Shown here: piece by piece, positions 1 to 6,550 of the stretch
Layout of the letters: every line of letters starts with the position of its first letter
Numbering within the stretch: position 1 is the stretch's first letter
NCBI GenBank assembly: GCA_902479205.1
Contig: CABSNX010000063.1
Span: forward strand, 1-9,828
DNA length: 9,828 nt
DNA from: an uncultured Collinsella sp.
Lineage (GTDB): Bacteria; Actinomycetota; Coriobacteriia; Coriobacteriales; Coriobacteriaceae
Direction of reading: 5' to 3'
Notes under the pieces: model-generated
The model's input: the letters and a program-made list of their open reading frames with translations, nothing else
What the model was told of the DNA's origin: nothing
The model's database searches: none
Translations under genes and position numbers: made by a program

Positions 1-47
1 CTACACAAGGCTATTCGTCGGCAGCGTCAGATGTGTATAAGAGACAG
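1..47 (+). other. Nextera i5 adapter (sequencing artefact)
   Basis: This is not genomic. Positions 29-47 are the 19-bp Tn5 mosaic end, positions 15-28 are the Nextera read-1 tail TCGTCGGCAGCGTC, positions 7-14 (AAGGCTAT) sit where the 8-base i5 index belongs, and positions 1-6 (CTACAC) are the end of the P5 oligonucleotide. The order is exactly that of a Nextera library molecule. From memory the index resembles Nextera XT S520; I could not verify this. Genomic sequence begins at 48. Confidence 0.98.
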
Positions 48-885
48 GAATCACGCCCGCGCGCTTGGGCTGCACGCCCGGCAACGCGGCAATGCCTGCA
101 ACATCCAACGCAGACATGCGCTCGATAGCGGCCGAGATCTGCTCCATCGAAAGCTCGCGCAGGTGCACAAAGTTCGAGTCGTACGGCTCCAGTTCGTGGA
201 CCAGCGCCACGAGCGTGGTAACGGTACCGCCCACCGCGACGAGGCGCTCGGCGCGCTCAAAGTCGCTGGGCAGGCCCTCAAAATAGGCGGCGAACTGCTC
301 ACCTGCCCACGCGGCAGCGGCAGCAAGCTCGCCGTCCGCAGGCGGCAGCGCCGAGAAGAACCGCTCCGTCACGCGGCGACAACCGATGTCCAGCGAACGC
401 GTGCCCTCCAGCGCAAAGACCCCACGCTCCGGCGCATAGACGCCCGTCGCGAGCTCCGTGGATCCGCCGCCCGAATCGGCAACAATGATGCGCTCGCCAG
501 CAAAGTCGTGCGCCACGCCAAAAAACGTCAGGCGTGCCTCGACCTCGCCCGGAATCACCTGTGGCTCAAGCCCCAGATCGCGCAGGCCGTCCAGCAGCAG
601 CGCGGCATTGGACGCATCGCGCGCGGCGCTCGTGCATGTGGTGCAGATGCACGCGGCCCCAAAGGCACGCGCCTCGTCCACAAACGTGCGGCATGCGGCG
701 AGCACGCGCTCAACGGCCGCCTCGCAAAAGCGGCCCGTCGCGTCCACGCCCTCGCCCAAGTCGGTGATCTCGGTATGCTTGGACGATTCCACGATCGCCC
801 CGGCCTCGACCTGCGCTAACACCAGTCGCGACGACACTGTTCCCAGGTCGATCGCGGCTACCTTATAGCGTTTGCAATCTGCCAT
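48..885 (-). CDS. ppx: Ppx/GppA-family exopolyphosphatase / guanosine pentaphosphatase, 3' end missing
   Basis: Members of this ASKHA-fold family split phosphate from polyphosphate or convert pppGpp to ppGpp in the cytoplasm. The ATG at 885 is preceded by a strong Shine-Dalgarno (GGAGGGGAG, minus strand, 892-900) with a 6-nt spacer. Seen in the protein: the N-terminal phosphate-binding motif AAIDLGTVSSR (residues 10-20), the IPGEVEARLTF stretch (111-121) that should carry the catalytic Glu, the second phosphate loop ADSGGGSTEL (136-145), and a VAVGGT motif near residue 217. Genuine sequence ends after 279 residues at ...KRAGVI; the family normally continues about 20-40 residues further. The apparent tail PVSYTHLTLPTNSLV and its TAG stop are encoded by adapter bases 1-47 and must be discarded. 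The gene starts 20 nt after the ftsB-like stop, so the two are probably co-transcribed. Polyphosphatase and pppGpp hydrolase activities cannot be told apart from this sequence. Confidence 0.93.
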
Positions 886-905
886 TGCAGGCTCCCCTCC
901 GGGCG

Positions 906-1667
906 CTATTTGCCGTTGGACACGACCGTCTGGCCCTCGACGCCGTTAAACCCAAACAGCATGTCGAGCGCTTGGATGTACCACGGCGCGTCCTTACCGA
1001 CTTCTTCGATTTCCTTGGCAACTTCGCTGGCCTTCTTGGCGTTCGACGACTTCTGGCTCGACGAGGCATCCGAATCGCCGTCCAGGCCCTGCACTTCAAT
1101 CCTCTTCTCGCCGGGCATCACCAAGCCCAGGTCCTCGGACGCCGCGTCCTTGATGCCCTCCTCCGAGAGCAGCTTGTCGACGCTTTTTTGCAGCTCGTCG
1201 TTATATTGCTCGCGAATCTCGACCTGCTTGGCCAAGATATCGCTCGAGCGCTTAGCCACATACAGGTCGCGTACGGGAAAATACAGGCTCACGAGCGCCA
1301 GCGCCACCACGATACCGATAAACAGCGGGCGCAGAGAGCCATGTGTAAAGTCATAGATTGCCTTAACCACCGCGTTGTCGTTGGCGTAGCGCATAAAGTC
1401 CGAGCCCGAAAGACGGCTCGAAGGCCTGCTCGCTTTGTCGTGCGTCTGGGCCGAGGGACGCGACGGATGCGACGAACGTGTCGGGCGTACTGGTCCATCT
1501 GTCGAAGTATTCACTTGAGCATTGGGGCGCGAGGTGCTTGTCGGGCGCTGCGCGGAGCGGTCGGCACCGGCGTAGGCGGACCCACCGAGCTGCACCGTGC
1601 GCGCACGGCGAAGCGACGGCTCACGCGAACCGGCGGAATAGTACCTGTTGTCGTAAATCTGATCCAT
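906..1667 (-). CDS. FtsB/DivIC-like septum formation initiator
   Basis: Proteins of this family are bitopic inner-membrane parts of the divisome that form a coiled coil with FtsL and FtsQ-type partners. The 253-aa product has a long cytoplasmic-looking N-terminal tail (residues 1-110) rich in Ser, Arg, Thr and Pro. One clear transmembrane helix follows (about 112-131, LRPLFIGIVVALALVSLYF), then a charged coiled-coil-like stretch (about 135-170) and the family-typical DLGLVMPGEKRIEV segment (179-192). The C-terminus (200-253) is a Ser/Lys/Glu linker plus a short amphipathic end. I chose the ATG at 1667 (MDQIYDNRYY); the open frame runs upstream to 1793 but would cross the eno terminator. Its Shine-Dalgarno is weak (AAGG). 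Position between eno and ppx matches the arrangement in mycobacteria, where the equivalent gene is also DivIC/FtsB-like. Family membership is well supported; the exact division role is inferred. Confidence 0.85.
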   Translation of the reverse strand: MDQIYDNRYYSAGSREPSLRRARTVQLGGSAYAGADRSAQRPTSTSRPNAQVNTSTDGPVRPTRSSHPSRPSAQTHDKASRPSSRLSGSDFMRYANDNAVVKAIYDFTHGSLRPLFIGIVVALALVSLYFPVRDLYVAKRSSDILAKQVEIREQYNDELQKSVDKLLSEEGIKDAASEDLGLVMPGEKRIEVQGLDGDSDASSSQKSSNAKKASEVAKEIEEVGKDAPWYIQALDMLFGFNGVEGQTVVSNGK

Positions 1668-1704
1668 GTGCGCCTTGTGCGGTTGAGGTTTGTTTGCGCT
1701 TAGT

Positions 1705-1719
1705 ATTCTAGTTATAGCA
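1705..1719 (-). promoter_or_regulatory. Candidate promoter of the ftsB-like/ppx pair
   Basis: Between the eno terminator and the ftsB-like ATG, the minus strand reads TGC-TATAAC (1719-1711), an extended -10 type element, followed directly by a second -10-like hexamer TAGAAT (1710-1705). No good -35 is visible in the GC-rich stretch upstream. The site is well placed, about 40 nt before the start codon, but rests on motif resemblance only. Confidence 0.35.
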
Positions 1720-1758
1720 CGAGCGCGCGCGCCACCTTCGACAGCCTTTGCTCGACAT

Positions 1759-1790
1759 AAAAAAGGCGCTGAGTCATATGGCCCAGCGCC
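1759..1790 (-). terminator. Rho-independent terminator downstream of eno
   Basis: On the minus strand a 7-bp stem GGCGCTG/CAGCGCC (1790-1784 and 1771-1765) with a 12-nt loop is followed immediately by six T residues (1764-1759). This is a textbook intrinsic terminator about 70 nt past the enolase stop codon. It separates eno from the ftsB-like/ppx pair. Confidence 0.88.
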
Positions 1791-1863
1791 CAATGGTGCT
1801 CAACAGCGCCCGGCTGAAGCAAGGCAAATCCGAGTCTTCCCCGCCCCCGCGACCTCCGCGTGC

Positions 1864-3153
1864 CTAGCGAATGTTGTAGAACGCGGCCTTGCCGGCGTAG
1901 CGCGCACTGCCCTCAAGCTCGTCCTCGATGCGGATGAGCTGGTTGTACTTGGCGATACGGTCGCTGCGGCACGGTGCGCCCGACTTGATCTGGCCGGCGT
2001 TGACGCCCACGACCAGGTCGGCGATCGTGGAGTCCTCGGTCTCGCCGGAACGGTGGCTCACGATGCAAGCGTAGCCGGCCTCCTTGGCGGTCTCGATGGC
2101 CTCGAGTGACTCGGTGAGCGTGCCGATCTGGTTGACCTTGACCAGGATCGCGTTGGCGGCACCCAGCTCGATGCCCTTCTTGAGGCGCTCGGTGTTGGTG
2201 ACGAACAGGTCGTCGCCCACCAGCTGCACCTTGTTGCCAATGCGGCGGGTAAGCTCGACCCAGCCGTCCCAGTCTTCCTCGGCCATGCCGTCCTCGATAG
2301 AAATGATGGGATAGGTGTCGACGAGCTTCTCCCAGTAATCAACCATCTGGGCACTCGTGTACTCCACGCCCTCGCCCTTGAGCTCATACATGCCGGTCTC
2401 GGCGTTGTAGAACTCGGTCGAGGCCGGGTCCATGGCGTACATGAAGTCGACGCCGGGCTTAAAGCCAGCCTTCTCAACGGCCTTGGTGATGTACTCGAAC
2501 GGCTCGGCATTGGTCTTAAGGTTGGGGGCAAAGCCGCCCTCGTCGCCCACACCGCCGCCCAGGCCGGCCTCGTGCAGCACGCCCTTGAGGGTATGGTAGA
2601 CCTCGGCGCACCAACGCAGGCCCTCGGCAAAGCTCGGGGCGCCCACCGGCATGATCATGAACTCCTGGAAGTCGACGTTATTGTCGGCATGCACGCCGCC
2701 GTTGAGGATGTTCATCATAGGTGTGGGCAGCAGATGAGCGTTGACGCCGCCCAGGTACTGGCACAGCGACAGGCCAGCCGACTCGGCAGCGGCGCGGGCA
2801 ACGGCCAGCGACACGCCCGGGATGGCGTTGGCACCGAGCTTGGTCTTGTTGGGGGTACCATCCGCAGCGATCAGCGCGGCATCGACGGCGCGCTGATCGA
2901 AGGCATCGAGGCCCACGACGGCATCGGCGCACTCGTTGTTGACGTGCTCGACGGCCTGCGAAACGCCCTTGCCCAGGTAGCGGCCCTTGTCGCCATCGCG
3001 CAGCTCGCAGGCCTCAAAGGCGCCGGTCGAAGCACCCGAAGGCACCATTGCGCGGCCAAAGCTGCCGTCCTCGAGCACGACCTCGACCTCGACGGTGGGA
3101 TTGCCGCGGCTGTCGAGCACCTCGCGACCGTAGACGTCCAAAATATCGCTCAT
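1864..3153 (-). CDS. eno: Enolase (phosphopyruvate hydratase)
   Basis: Enolase interconverts 2-phosphoglycerate and phosphoenolpyruvate in glycolysis and gluconeogenesis, in the cytoplasm, with two Mg ions. The 429-aa length is normal. All expected landmarks are present: the mobile loop PSGASTG (38-44), GVGDEGGFAPN (201-211) with catalytic Glu205, metal ligands Asp242, Glu287 (SIEDGM) and Asp314 (VGDD), catalytic Lys339 (LVKVNQIGT), the substrate-binding SHRSGETED (366-374) and Lys390 (GQIKSGAPCRSDR). The ATG at 3153 has the Shine-Dalgarno GAGGGAG five nt upstream. The gene stands alone between two intrinsic terminators (3293-3338 upstream after mazG, 1759-1790 downstream), so it is probably a single-gene transcript from the promoter near 3253. 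Nothing is missing or unusual. Confidence 0.99.
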   Translation of the reverse strand: MSDILDVYGREVLDSRGNPTVEVEVVLEDGSFGRAMVPSGASTGAFEACELRDGDKGRYLGKGVSQAVEHVNNECADAVVGLDAFDQRAVDAALIAADGTPNKTKLGANAIPGVSLAVARAAAESAGLSLCQYLGGVNAHLLPTPMMNILNGGVHADNNVDFQEFMIMPVGAPSFAEGLRWCAEVYHTLKGVLHEAGLGGGVGDEGGFAPNLKTNAEPFEYITKAVEKAGFKPGVDFMYAMDPASTEFYNAETGMYELKGEGVEYTSAQMVDYWEKLVDTYPIISIEDGMAEEDWDGWVELTRRIGNKVQLVGDDLFVTNTERLKKGIELGAANAILVKVNQIGTLTESLEAIETAKEAGYACIVSHRSGETEDSTIADLVVGVNAGQIKSGAPCRSDRIAKYNQLIRIEDELEGSARYAGKAAFYNIR

Positions 3154-3226
3154 GTTGTCTCCCTCTCACTTGGAAACGTAGTGGATGCAAGCGACCGGCT
3201 GACCGTGCACCGTCGGTGCGCCTCCG

Positions 3227-3271
3227 TAAGTTAGCCATGTCGCACTTTTTGCATTATGCCCTAAGTTAGCC
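3227..3271 (-). promoter_or_regulatory. Candidate eno promoter flanked by a 10-bp direct repeat
   Basis: On the minus strand a -10-like CATAAT (3258-3253) lies about 100 nt upstream of the eno ATG. It is bracketed by two identical copies of GGCTAACTTA (3271-3262 and 3236-3227), start-to-start distance 35 bp. No strong -35 is visible. The first copy would overlap the promoter spacer and the second the start of the leader, an arrangement suited to a regulator or repressor site. Promoter function is inferred. Confidence 0.4.
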
Positions 3272-3292
3272 GAGGGATACACTTGATTTTCG

Positions 3293-3338
3293 AAAAATTT
3301 AGCGGGAACGATAAGGCGTGTCAGCCCGTCGTTCCCGC
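3293..3338 (-). terminator. Rho-independent terminator downstream of mazG
   Basis: A perfect 10-bp stem, minus strand GCGGGAACGA/TCGTTCCCGC (3338-3329 and 3311-3302), has a 17-nt loop that can form a small inner GGC/GCC stem. It is followed by TAAATTTTT (3301-3293). It lies just past the mazG stop codon and ends the larC-type/yfcE/mazG unit. Confidence 0.85.
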
Positions 3339-3342
3339 AGTC

Positions 3343-4203
3343 TTACTCCTCCGCCTTTGCGGCATCCCACAGGTCGTTGAGGCCGTGGGTCGAAAGCTCG
3401 GCAAGATCCACGTGAGCATCGGCCGCCATCTGCTCCATCGCGGCCCAGCGACGGCGGAACTTTGCCGTGCTGGCACGAAGGGCACTCTCGGCGTCAATGC
3501 CCTCTTTGCGCGCAACGTTGACCAGGGCAAAGAGCAGGTCGCCAAACTCCATTTCGCGCTCGGGCGTTCCGGGGGCCTCGGCCTCAAACTCGGCACGCTC
3601 CTCGGCGACCTCGTCCCACACGTCCTGGACCGTCTCCCACTCAAAGCCCACGGCAGCTGCCTTGCGCGACACCTTCTGCGCCTGCATCAGCGCCGGCAGA
3701 TGCGTGGGCACACCATCGAGCAGACCCTCGGGCGCGGCCTCACCCGCCGCCACGGCTTTGTCCTTGGCGGCCTTCTCGGCAAGCTTGACCTCGTCCCAAA
3801 TCTTGAGTACCTCGTTGGAGCTGTCGGCATCCACATCGCCGAACACGTGCGGATGACGGCGGATGAGCTTGGCATCGATATCACGCGCCACGTCGGCCAG
3901 TGTAAACTCGCCGGCGTCAGCAGCAATCTGCGCATGCAGCACGACCTGCATGAGCACGTCACCCAGCTCCTCGCGCAGGTGAACCGCGTCGTCCGCCTCG
4001 ATGCAGTCGAGCGCCTCGTAGGCCTCCTCGATCATGTTCTTGCCAATGCTGCGGTGTGTCTGTTCGCGATCCCACGGGCAGCCATCGGGCTGACGCAGAC
4101 GCCAGATGGTCTGCACCAGATGCTGCAGCTCGGCCGACGCATCGACCAGCGTGGACAGATCGCGCGAGCCCTCGGCATTTTGCTGAGCCATGTGCTCTGC
4201 CAT
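3343..4203 (-). CDS. mazG: MazG nucleoside triphosphate pyrophosphohydrolase
   Basis: MazG hydrolyses (d)NTPs to the monophosphates plus pyrophosphate, removing non-canonical nucleotides; in E. coli it also affects ppGpp levels. The 286-aa product has the two-domain layout of full-length MazG. The N-terminal domain has QPDGCPWDREQTH (38-50), the EEAYE helix (59-63) and EELGD (78-82), which supply Mg-binding acidic residues. KLIRRHPHVFGD (112-123) is characteristic. The C-terminal repeat carries EVAEERAEFE (198-207) and EFGDLLFALVNVARK (219-233). I chose the ATG at 4203 because a strong GGAGGAGG Shine-Dalgarno (4211-4218) lies 7 nt upstream; a second ATG four codons later is possible. The gene begins 2 nt after the yfcE-like stop, so translation is likely coupled. 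Its place upstream of eno matches actinobacterial synteny. The length is about 20 residues above E. coli MazG, mostly in the N-terminal lead and an Ala-rich linker (142-160). Confidence 0.97.
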   Translation of the reverse strand: MAEHMAQQNAEGSRDLSTLVDASAELQHLVQTIWRLRQPDGCPWDREQTHRSIGKNMIEEAYEALDCIEADDAVHLREELGDVLMQVVLHAQIAADAGEFTLADVARDIDAKLIRRHPHVFGDVDADSSNEVLKIWDEVKLAEKAAKDKAVAAGEAAPEGLLDGVPTHLPALMQAQKVSRKAAAVGFEWETVQDVWDEVAEERAEFEAEAPGTPEREMEFGDLLFALVNVARKEGIDAESALRASTAKFRRRWAAMEQMAADAHVDLAELSTHGLNDLWDAAKAEE

Positions 4204-4205
4204 GG

Positions 4206-4754
4206 TTAGTCCTCCTCCAGGATCACATGACGGAACGTTCCACCCTCGTAGATGCCGTAGCTGTGCGTGCCGTCCTTGGGGATGCTCACGCTGCCGGGGT
4301 TGAAGAGCCACAGGCCCGGGTGCGCGGCGCTCTCCTCGTTGACTTTGACGTGCGTGTGACCGTAGACGAGCGCGGAGCCCTCGGGCAGCGCGGGCGCGTG
4401 GTCGACGCTGTTGTGCATGCCGGCGCCAAAGACATGGCCGTGCGTCAGGAACAGCTCACGGCCGGTCTCGTCGAACAGCGTGGCGTAGTCGGCCATGACG
4501 GGGAAGTCGAGCACCATCTGGTCGACCTCGGCATCGCAGTTGCCGCGTACCGCGATGATGCGGTCGGCCAGGGCGTTGAGCAGCGGGATTACGCGCTTGG
4601 GGGCGTAATCGCGCGGCAGGTCGTTGCGCGGACCGTGGTAGAGCAGGTCGCCCAGCAGGACGATGCGGTCGGGCTGCTGGGATTCGATGGCGGCGACCAG
4701 GCGCTCGGCCCAGTATGCCGAGCCGTGGATGTCAGAAGCGATGAGGTATTTCAT
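4206..4754 (-). CDS. yfcE: YfcE-type metallophosphodiesterase
   Basis: This is a calcineurin-like metallophosphoesterase of the YfcE/MJ0936 group, which cleaves phosphodiester substrates using a di-metal centre (Mn in E. coli YfcE). The physiological substrate is not established. The 182-aa protein shows every metal motif: SDIHGS (7-12), LGDLLYHGPRN (34-44), RGNCD (70-74), THGHVFG (104-110) and GHTHVK (132-137), with NPGSVSIP (152-159) near the end. The YHGPRN segment and length fit YfcE (about 184 aa). I chose the ATG at 4754 (MKYLIASDIHG) rather than the upstream ATG at 4820: the family starts here and an AAAGGAA Shine-Dalgarno (4761-4767) lies 6 nt away. The gene lies 58 nt after the LarC-type gene and 2 nt before mazG. 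The last codons (LEED) contain the mazG ribosome-binding site. Confidence 0.93.
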   Translation of the reverse strand: MKYLIASDIHGSAYWAERLVAAIESQQPDRIVLLGDLLYHGPRNDLPRDYAPKRVIPLLNALADRIIAVRGNCDAEVDQMVLDFPVMADYATLFDETGRELFLTHGHVFGAGMHNSVDHAPALPEGSALVYGHTHVKVNEESAAHPGLWLFNPGSVSIPKDGTHSYGIYEGGTFRHVILEED

Positions 4755-4760
4755 GGGAAG

Positions 4761-4767
4761 TTCCTTT
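4761..4767 (-). promoter_or_regulatory. Ribosome-binding site fixing the yfcE start
   Basis: The minus strand reads AAAGGAA six nt before the ATG at 4754. It supports the start at MKYLIASDIHG and argues against the ATG at 4820, which would lie inside the preceding gene's end. Confidence 0.75.
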
Positions 4768-4812
4768 CGGATGGGGTTGATGTGGCCGGGCGCGGCGCGT
4801 CGCTCGGCCGTG

Positions 4813-5298
4813 TTACTCAAATCGCAGTGCCACGGCTTGTGCCGCCTGCATCACGCGCTGGAGCGGCACGTTATGCTCGCGAGCGAGGCGGGAGCAGTCT
4901 TCGTACTCGGGCGCCGCACGCTCACTACCGTCGGGCAGGGTCGCCACCTTGACGGACACCTCGCCCCATGGCGTTGTTACGCGCTCAAAGCGGCGTGGTA
5001 GGCAAACGCGCTCCATAACCTGGCGGCGGATGCCATTGGTCGTGGTTTCCAAAAAGATAATCGTCTGTAGGCGCTCGATATCCTCGTGGGTACAGATTAC
5101 CTGCAGCTGCCAGCCGGGACGGCCCTTCTTGCAATAGAGGGGCAGCCAGTGCACCTCGCGCGCACCGGCCTCGCGCAGGCGGTCGGCGGCGTAGGCGAGC
5201 ACCTCGGGTGACGCGTCGTCGATATCGCATTCCAGCTTGACGATGGTCTCGGGCGCATCGGTCTCGCGGGACAGCGGAGATTTGCTATCGCATGGCAT
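4813..5298 (-). CDS. Stand-alone LarC C-terminal domain (nickel insertion protein, LarC2-like)
   Basis: The 161-aa product matches the C-terminal part of LarC, the CTP-dependent cyclometallase that inserts nickel into the pincer cofactor of lactate racemase-type enzymes. Recognised segments are LECDIDDASPEVLAY (22-36), the CKKGRPG strand (56-62), FLETTTNGIRRQVMER (82-97), WGEVSVKVATLPDG (111-124) and APEYEDCSRLA (129-139). Full LarC is about 400 aa; the N-terminal half is absent and there is no candidate LarC1 upstream, only the divergent intergenic region. In Lactobacillus plantarum LarC1 and LarC2 are joined by programmed frameshifting; nothing like that is visible here. The ATG at 5298 (MPCDSKSPLS) is chosen because AAAGGAG (5308-5314) lies 9 nt upstream; the open frame continues to 5436 but would run into the inverted repeat. 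No larA, larB or larE is in the window. Family assignment is strong; whether it acts in nickel-cofactor synthesis without the N-terminal domain is unknown. Confidence 0.88.
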   Translation of the reverse strand: MPCDSKSPLSRETDAPETIVKLECDIDDASPEVLAYAADRLREAGAREVHWLPLYCKKGRPGWQLQVICTHEDIERLQTIIFLETTTNGIRRQVMERVCLPRRFERVTTPWGEVSVKVATLPDGSERAAPEYEDCSRLAREHNVPLQRVMQAAQAVALRFE

Positions 5299-5307
5299 AC
5301 GGTCCGG

Positions 5308-5314
5308 CTCCTTT
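5308..5314 (-). promoter_or_regulatory. Ribosome-binding site fixing the LarC-type start
   Basis: The minus strand reads AAAGGAG nine nt before the ATG at 5298. It supports the shorter 161-aa protein over the 207-aa open frame, whose extra N-terminal residues are of low-complexity, non-family composition. Confidence 0.75.
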
Positions 5315-5434
5315 CCGCACGGGCTCGTTTTGTTCACCCAAACGCTAACACATCGCGGGCGACGCGGATGTGACGGCACGTGATGAGCGCGATTTTCCTT
5401 GTCGGCAAGAAACCGACACTCCACCGCCTCAGCC

Positions 5435-5499
5435 AAACATGTACATCAGCCTCCAAACATGTCATTATTTGCAGCTTTTGAAGGCTGATGTACATGTTT
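5435..5499. repeat. Long inverted repeat in the divergent intergenic region
   Basis: A perfect 18-bp inverted repeat, AAACATGTACATCAGCCT (5435-5452) and its complement (5482-5499), extends inward after one mismatch by four more pairs (CAAA 5454-5457 with TTTG 5477-5480). The arms are thus 23 nt with one mismatch, around a 19-nt loop. The motif CCAAACATGT occurs as a direct repeat (5433-5442 and 5453-5462) and AAACATGT a third time inverted in the right arm. Local base composition is AT-richer than the genes. It lies upstream of both the LarC-type operon and the PHP gene. It has no T-tract, so it is not a simple terminator. It could be a regulator-binding cluster or a dispersed palindromic repeat. 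Confidence 0.85.
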
Positions 5500-5560
5500 T
5501 GACGCGGGGCCGATACCGCCGCGGCGGCCCTCGCACGCAACCCACCTTTCCAGTCAATTT

Positions 5561-5593
5561 CGGTCCCCGGTGCGCTCGTCGCATCGGGGACCG
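5561..5593. repeat. GC-rich hairpin upstream of the PHP gene
   Basis: CGGTCCCCG (5561-5569) and CGGGGACCG (5585-5593) are perfect inverted repeats. The stem continues through a G-T pair and four Watson-Crick pairs (5570-5574 with 5580-5584), giving 14 pairs around a 5-nt loop. It ends 44 nt before the PHP start and just before a TACAAT -10-like box. No T-run follows, so termination is unlikely; it covers where a -35 element would be. Confidence 0.75.
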
Positions 5594-5599
5594 CGCCAT

Positions 5600-5605
5600 T
5601 ACAAT
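5600..5605 (+). promoter_or_regulatory. Candidate -10 box of the PHP phosphatase gene
   Basis: TACAAT differs from the consensus TATAAT at one base and lies 32 nt upstream of the start codon. The -35 position falls in the GC-rich hairpin and shows no good match, so the promoter may be weak, regulated or not real. Confidence 0.35.
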
Positions 5606-5637
5606 GGAGCGGATTCGCTTGACGCAAAGGAGCCGCC

Positions 5638-6549
5638 ATGCCCGCATGCCCGCTGGTCGATTGCCACACCCATACCTCGTTCTCGGACGGGCACGCCTCG
5701 TTTGAGGACAACGTTCGCGCCGCTGCTACGGCCGGTTGCCGTGCCATGATCTCGACCGACCACCTCACCCTGCCCGCCAGCATGGATGCCAACTGCGAAG
5801 TGCAGGTTGTCGAGGGCAACCTGCCGGCACATCGCTTGGCTTTTGAGGACGCCCGCAAGCTTGCCGCGCAGATTGCGCCGGAGCTCGAGCTTATCTATGG
5901 CTTTGAATGCGATTGGTACGAAGGCTGCGAGCCTTTGGTTGAGCGCTGGTCCGAAGGCGCCGTGGTACGCCTGGGTAGCGTGCACTGGATCGGCAGCCCC
6001 GGCGATATCATGGTCGGTGCTGCGGGCACGGCGGGGACGGAGGACGTCGCTCGTCCCGATACGCCCGATTCGCTTTGTGGCTGGGTCGACGATGACACCG
6101 ACCTGCATGTTTGGGAAAACCTGGGCGTGCGCGGCGTGTGGGAGCGCTACGTCGACGACTGGTGTCGCGCCTGCGAAAGCCCGCTCAACTTTGACGTGAT
6201 GGCTCACCCCGACCTGGTCATGCGCTTTTCGAAGGAAGGCTTTGCGCCCGATTTTGACCCCGCGCCATTCTGGGAGCAGATGGCAGAGTGTGCACACGAT
6301 ACGGGCCGCCGCGTTGAGGTCTCGACCGCCGCACCGCGCAAGGGGCTCGATGACTACTACCCCGCGACCGGTCTTTTGCGTTGCTTTGCCCATGCCGAGG
6401 TGCCCATTACCTTTGGTTCGGATGCGCACCGCGCCTGCGATATCTGCCGGAACATCCGCGAGGCCCAGGCCCACGCCTACGACTGTGGCTATCGAACCTT
6501 CGACATCCCCCACCTCACCGGAGAATGGGAGCCCACGCCCCTCGCCTAA
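5638..6549 (+). CDS. hisJ: PHP-family histidinol-phosphatase-like hydrolase
   Basis: PHP-domain phosphatases of the HisJ/HisK type hydrolyse L-histidinol phosphate to L-histidinol, the penultimate stage of histidine synthesis, using a trinuclear metal site. The 303-aa protein shows the PHP motifs in order: VDCHTHTSFSDGH (7-19), STDH (39-42), GFECDW (88-93), LGSVHW (112-117), MAHPDL (188-193), EVSTAA (227-232) and FGSDAHRA (259-266). The His/Asp/Glu metal ligands are therefore all present. The ATG at 5638 follows AAAGGAG (5626-5632) by 5 nt. The gene is the only plus-strand one in the window and converges on the his operon, whose visible part has no other phosphatase gene; that context favours the histidinol-phosphatase role. 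A less specific PHP phosphoesterase cannot be excluded, and the middle stretch (about 120-160) looks variable. The stop codon lies 1 nt before the palindromic element at 6551. Confidence 0.85.
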   Translation: MPACPLVDCHTHTSFSDGHASFEDNVRAAATAGCRAMISTDHLTLPASMDANCEVQVVEGNLPAHRLAFEDARKLAAQIAPELELIYGFECDWYEGCEPLVERWSEGAVVRLGSVHWIGSPGDIMVGAAGTAGTEDVARPDTPDSLCGWVDDDTDLHVWENLGVRGVWERYVDDWCRACESPLNFDVMAHPDLVMRFSKEGFAPDFDPAPFWEQMAECAHDTGRRVEVSTAAPRKGLDDYYPATGLLRCFAHAEVPITFGSDAHRACDICRNIREAQAHAYDCGYRTFDIPHLTGEWEPTPLA

Positions 6550-6550
6550 G

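Noticed and set aside
31..819. Plus-strand 262-aa open frame beginning MCIRDR
   Set aside because: The start is adapter-encoded and the frame is the antisense of ppx. It is an artefact of GC-rich coding DNA.
5299..5436. N-terminal extension of the LarC-type protein to 207 aa
   Set aside because: The extension does not resemble LarC, crosses into the inverted repeat, and a good ribosome-binding site supports the ATG at 5298.
5440..5509. Short mirrored peptides starting MYISLQ on both strands
   Set aside because: They arise because both arms of the inverted repeat contain the same sequence. No convincing ribosome-binding sites precede them.
5599..6513. 304-aa minus-strand open frame opposite the PHP gene
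   Set aside because: The plus-strand frame has all PHP metal-binding motifs and a good ribosome-binding site; the antisense frame has no recognisable features.
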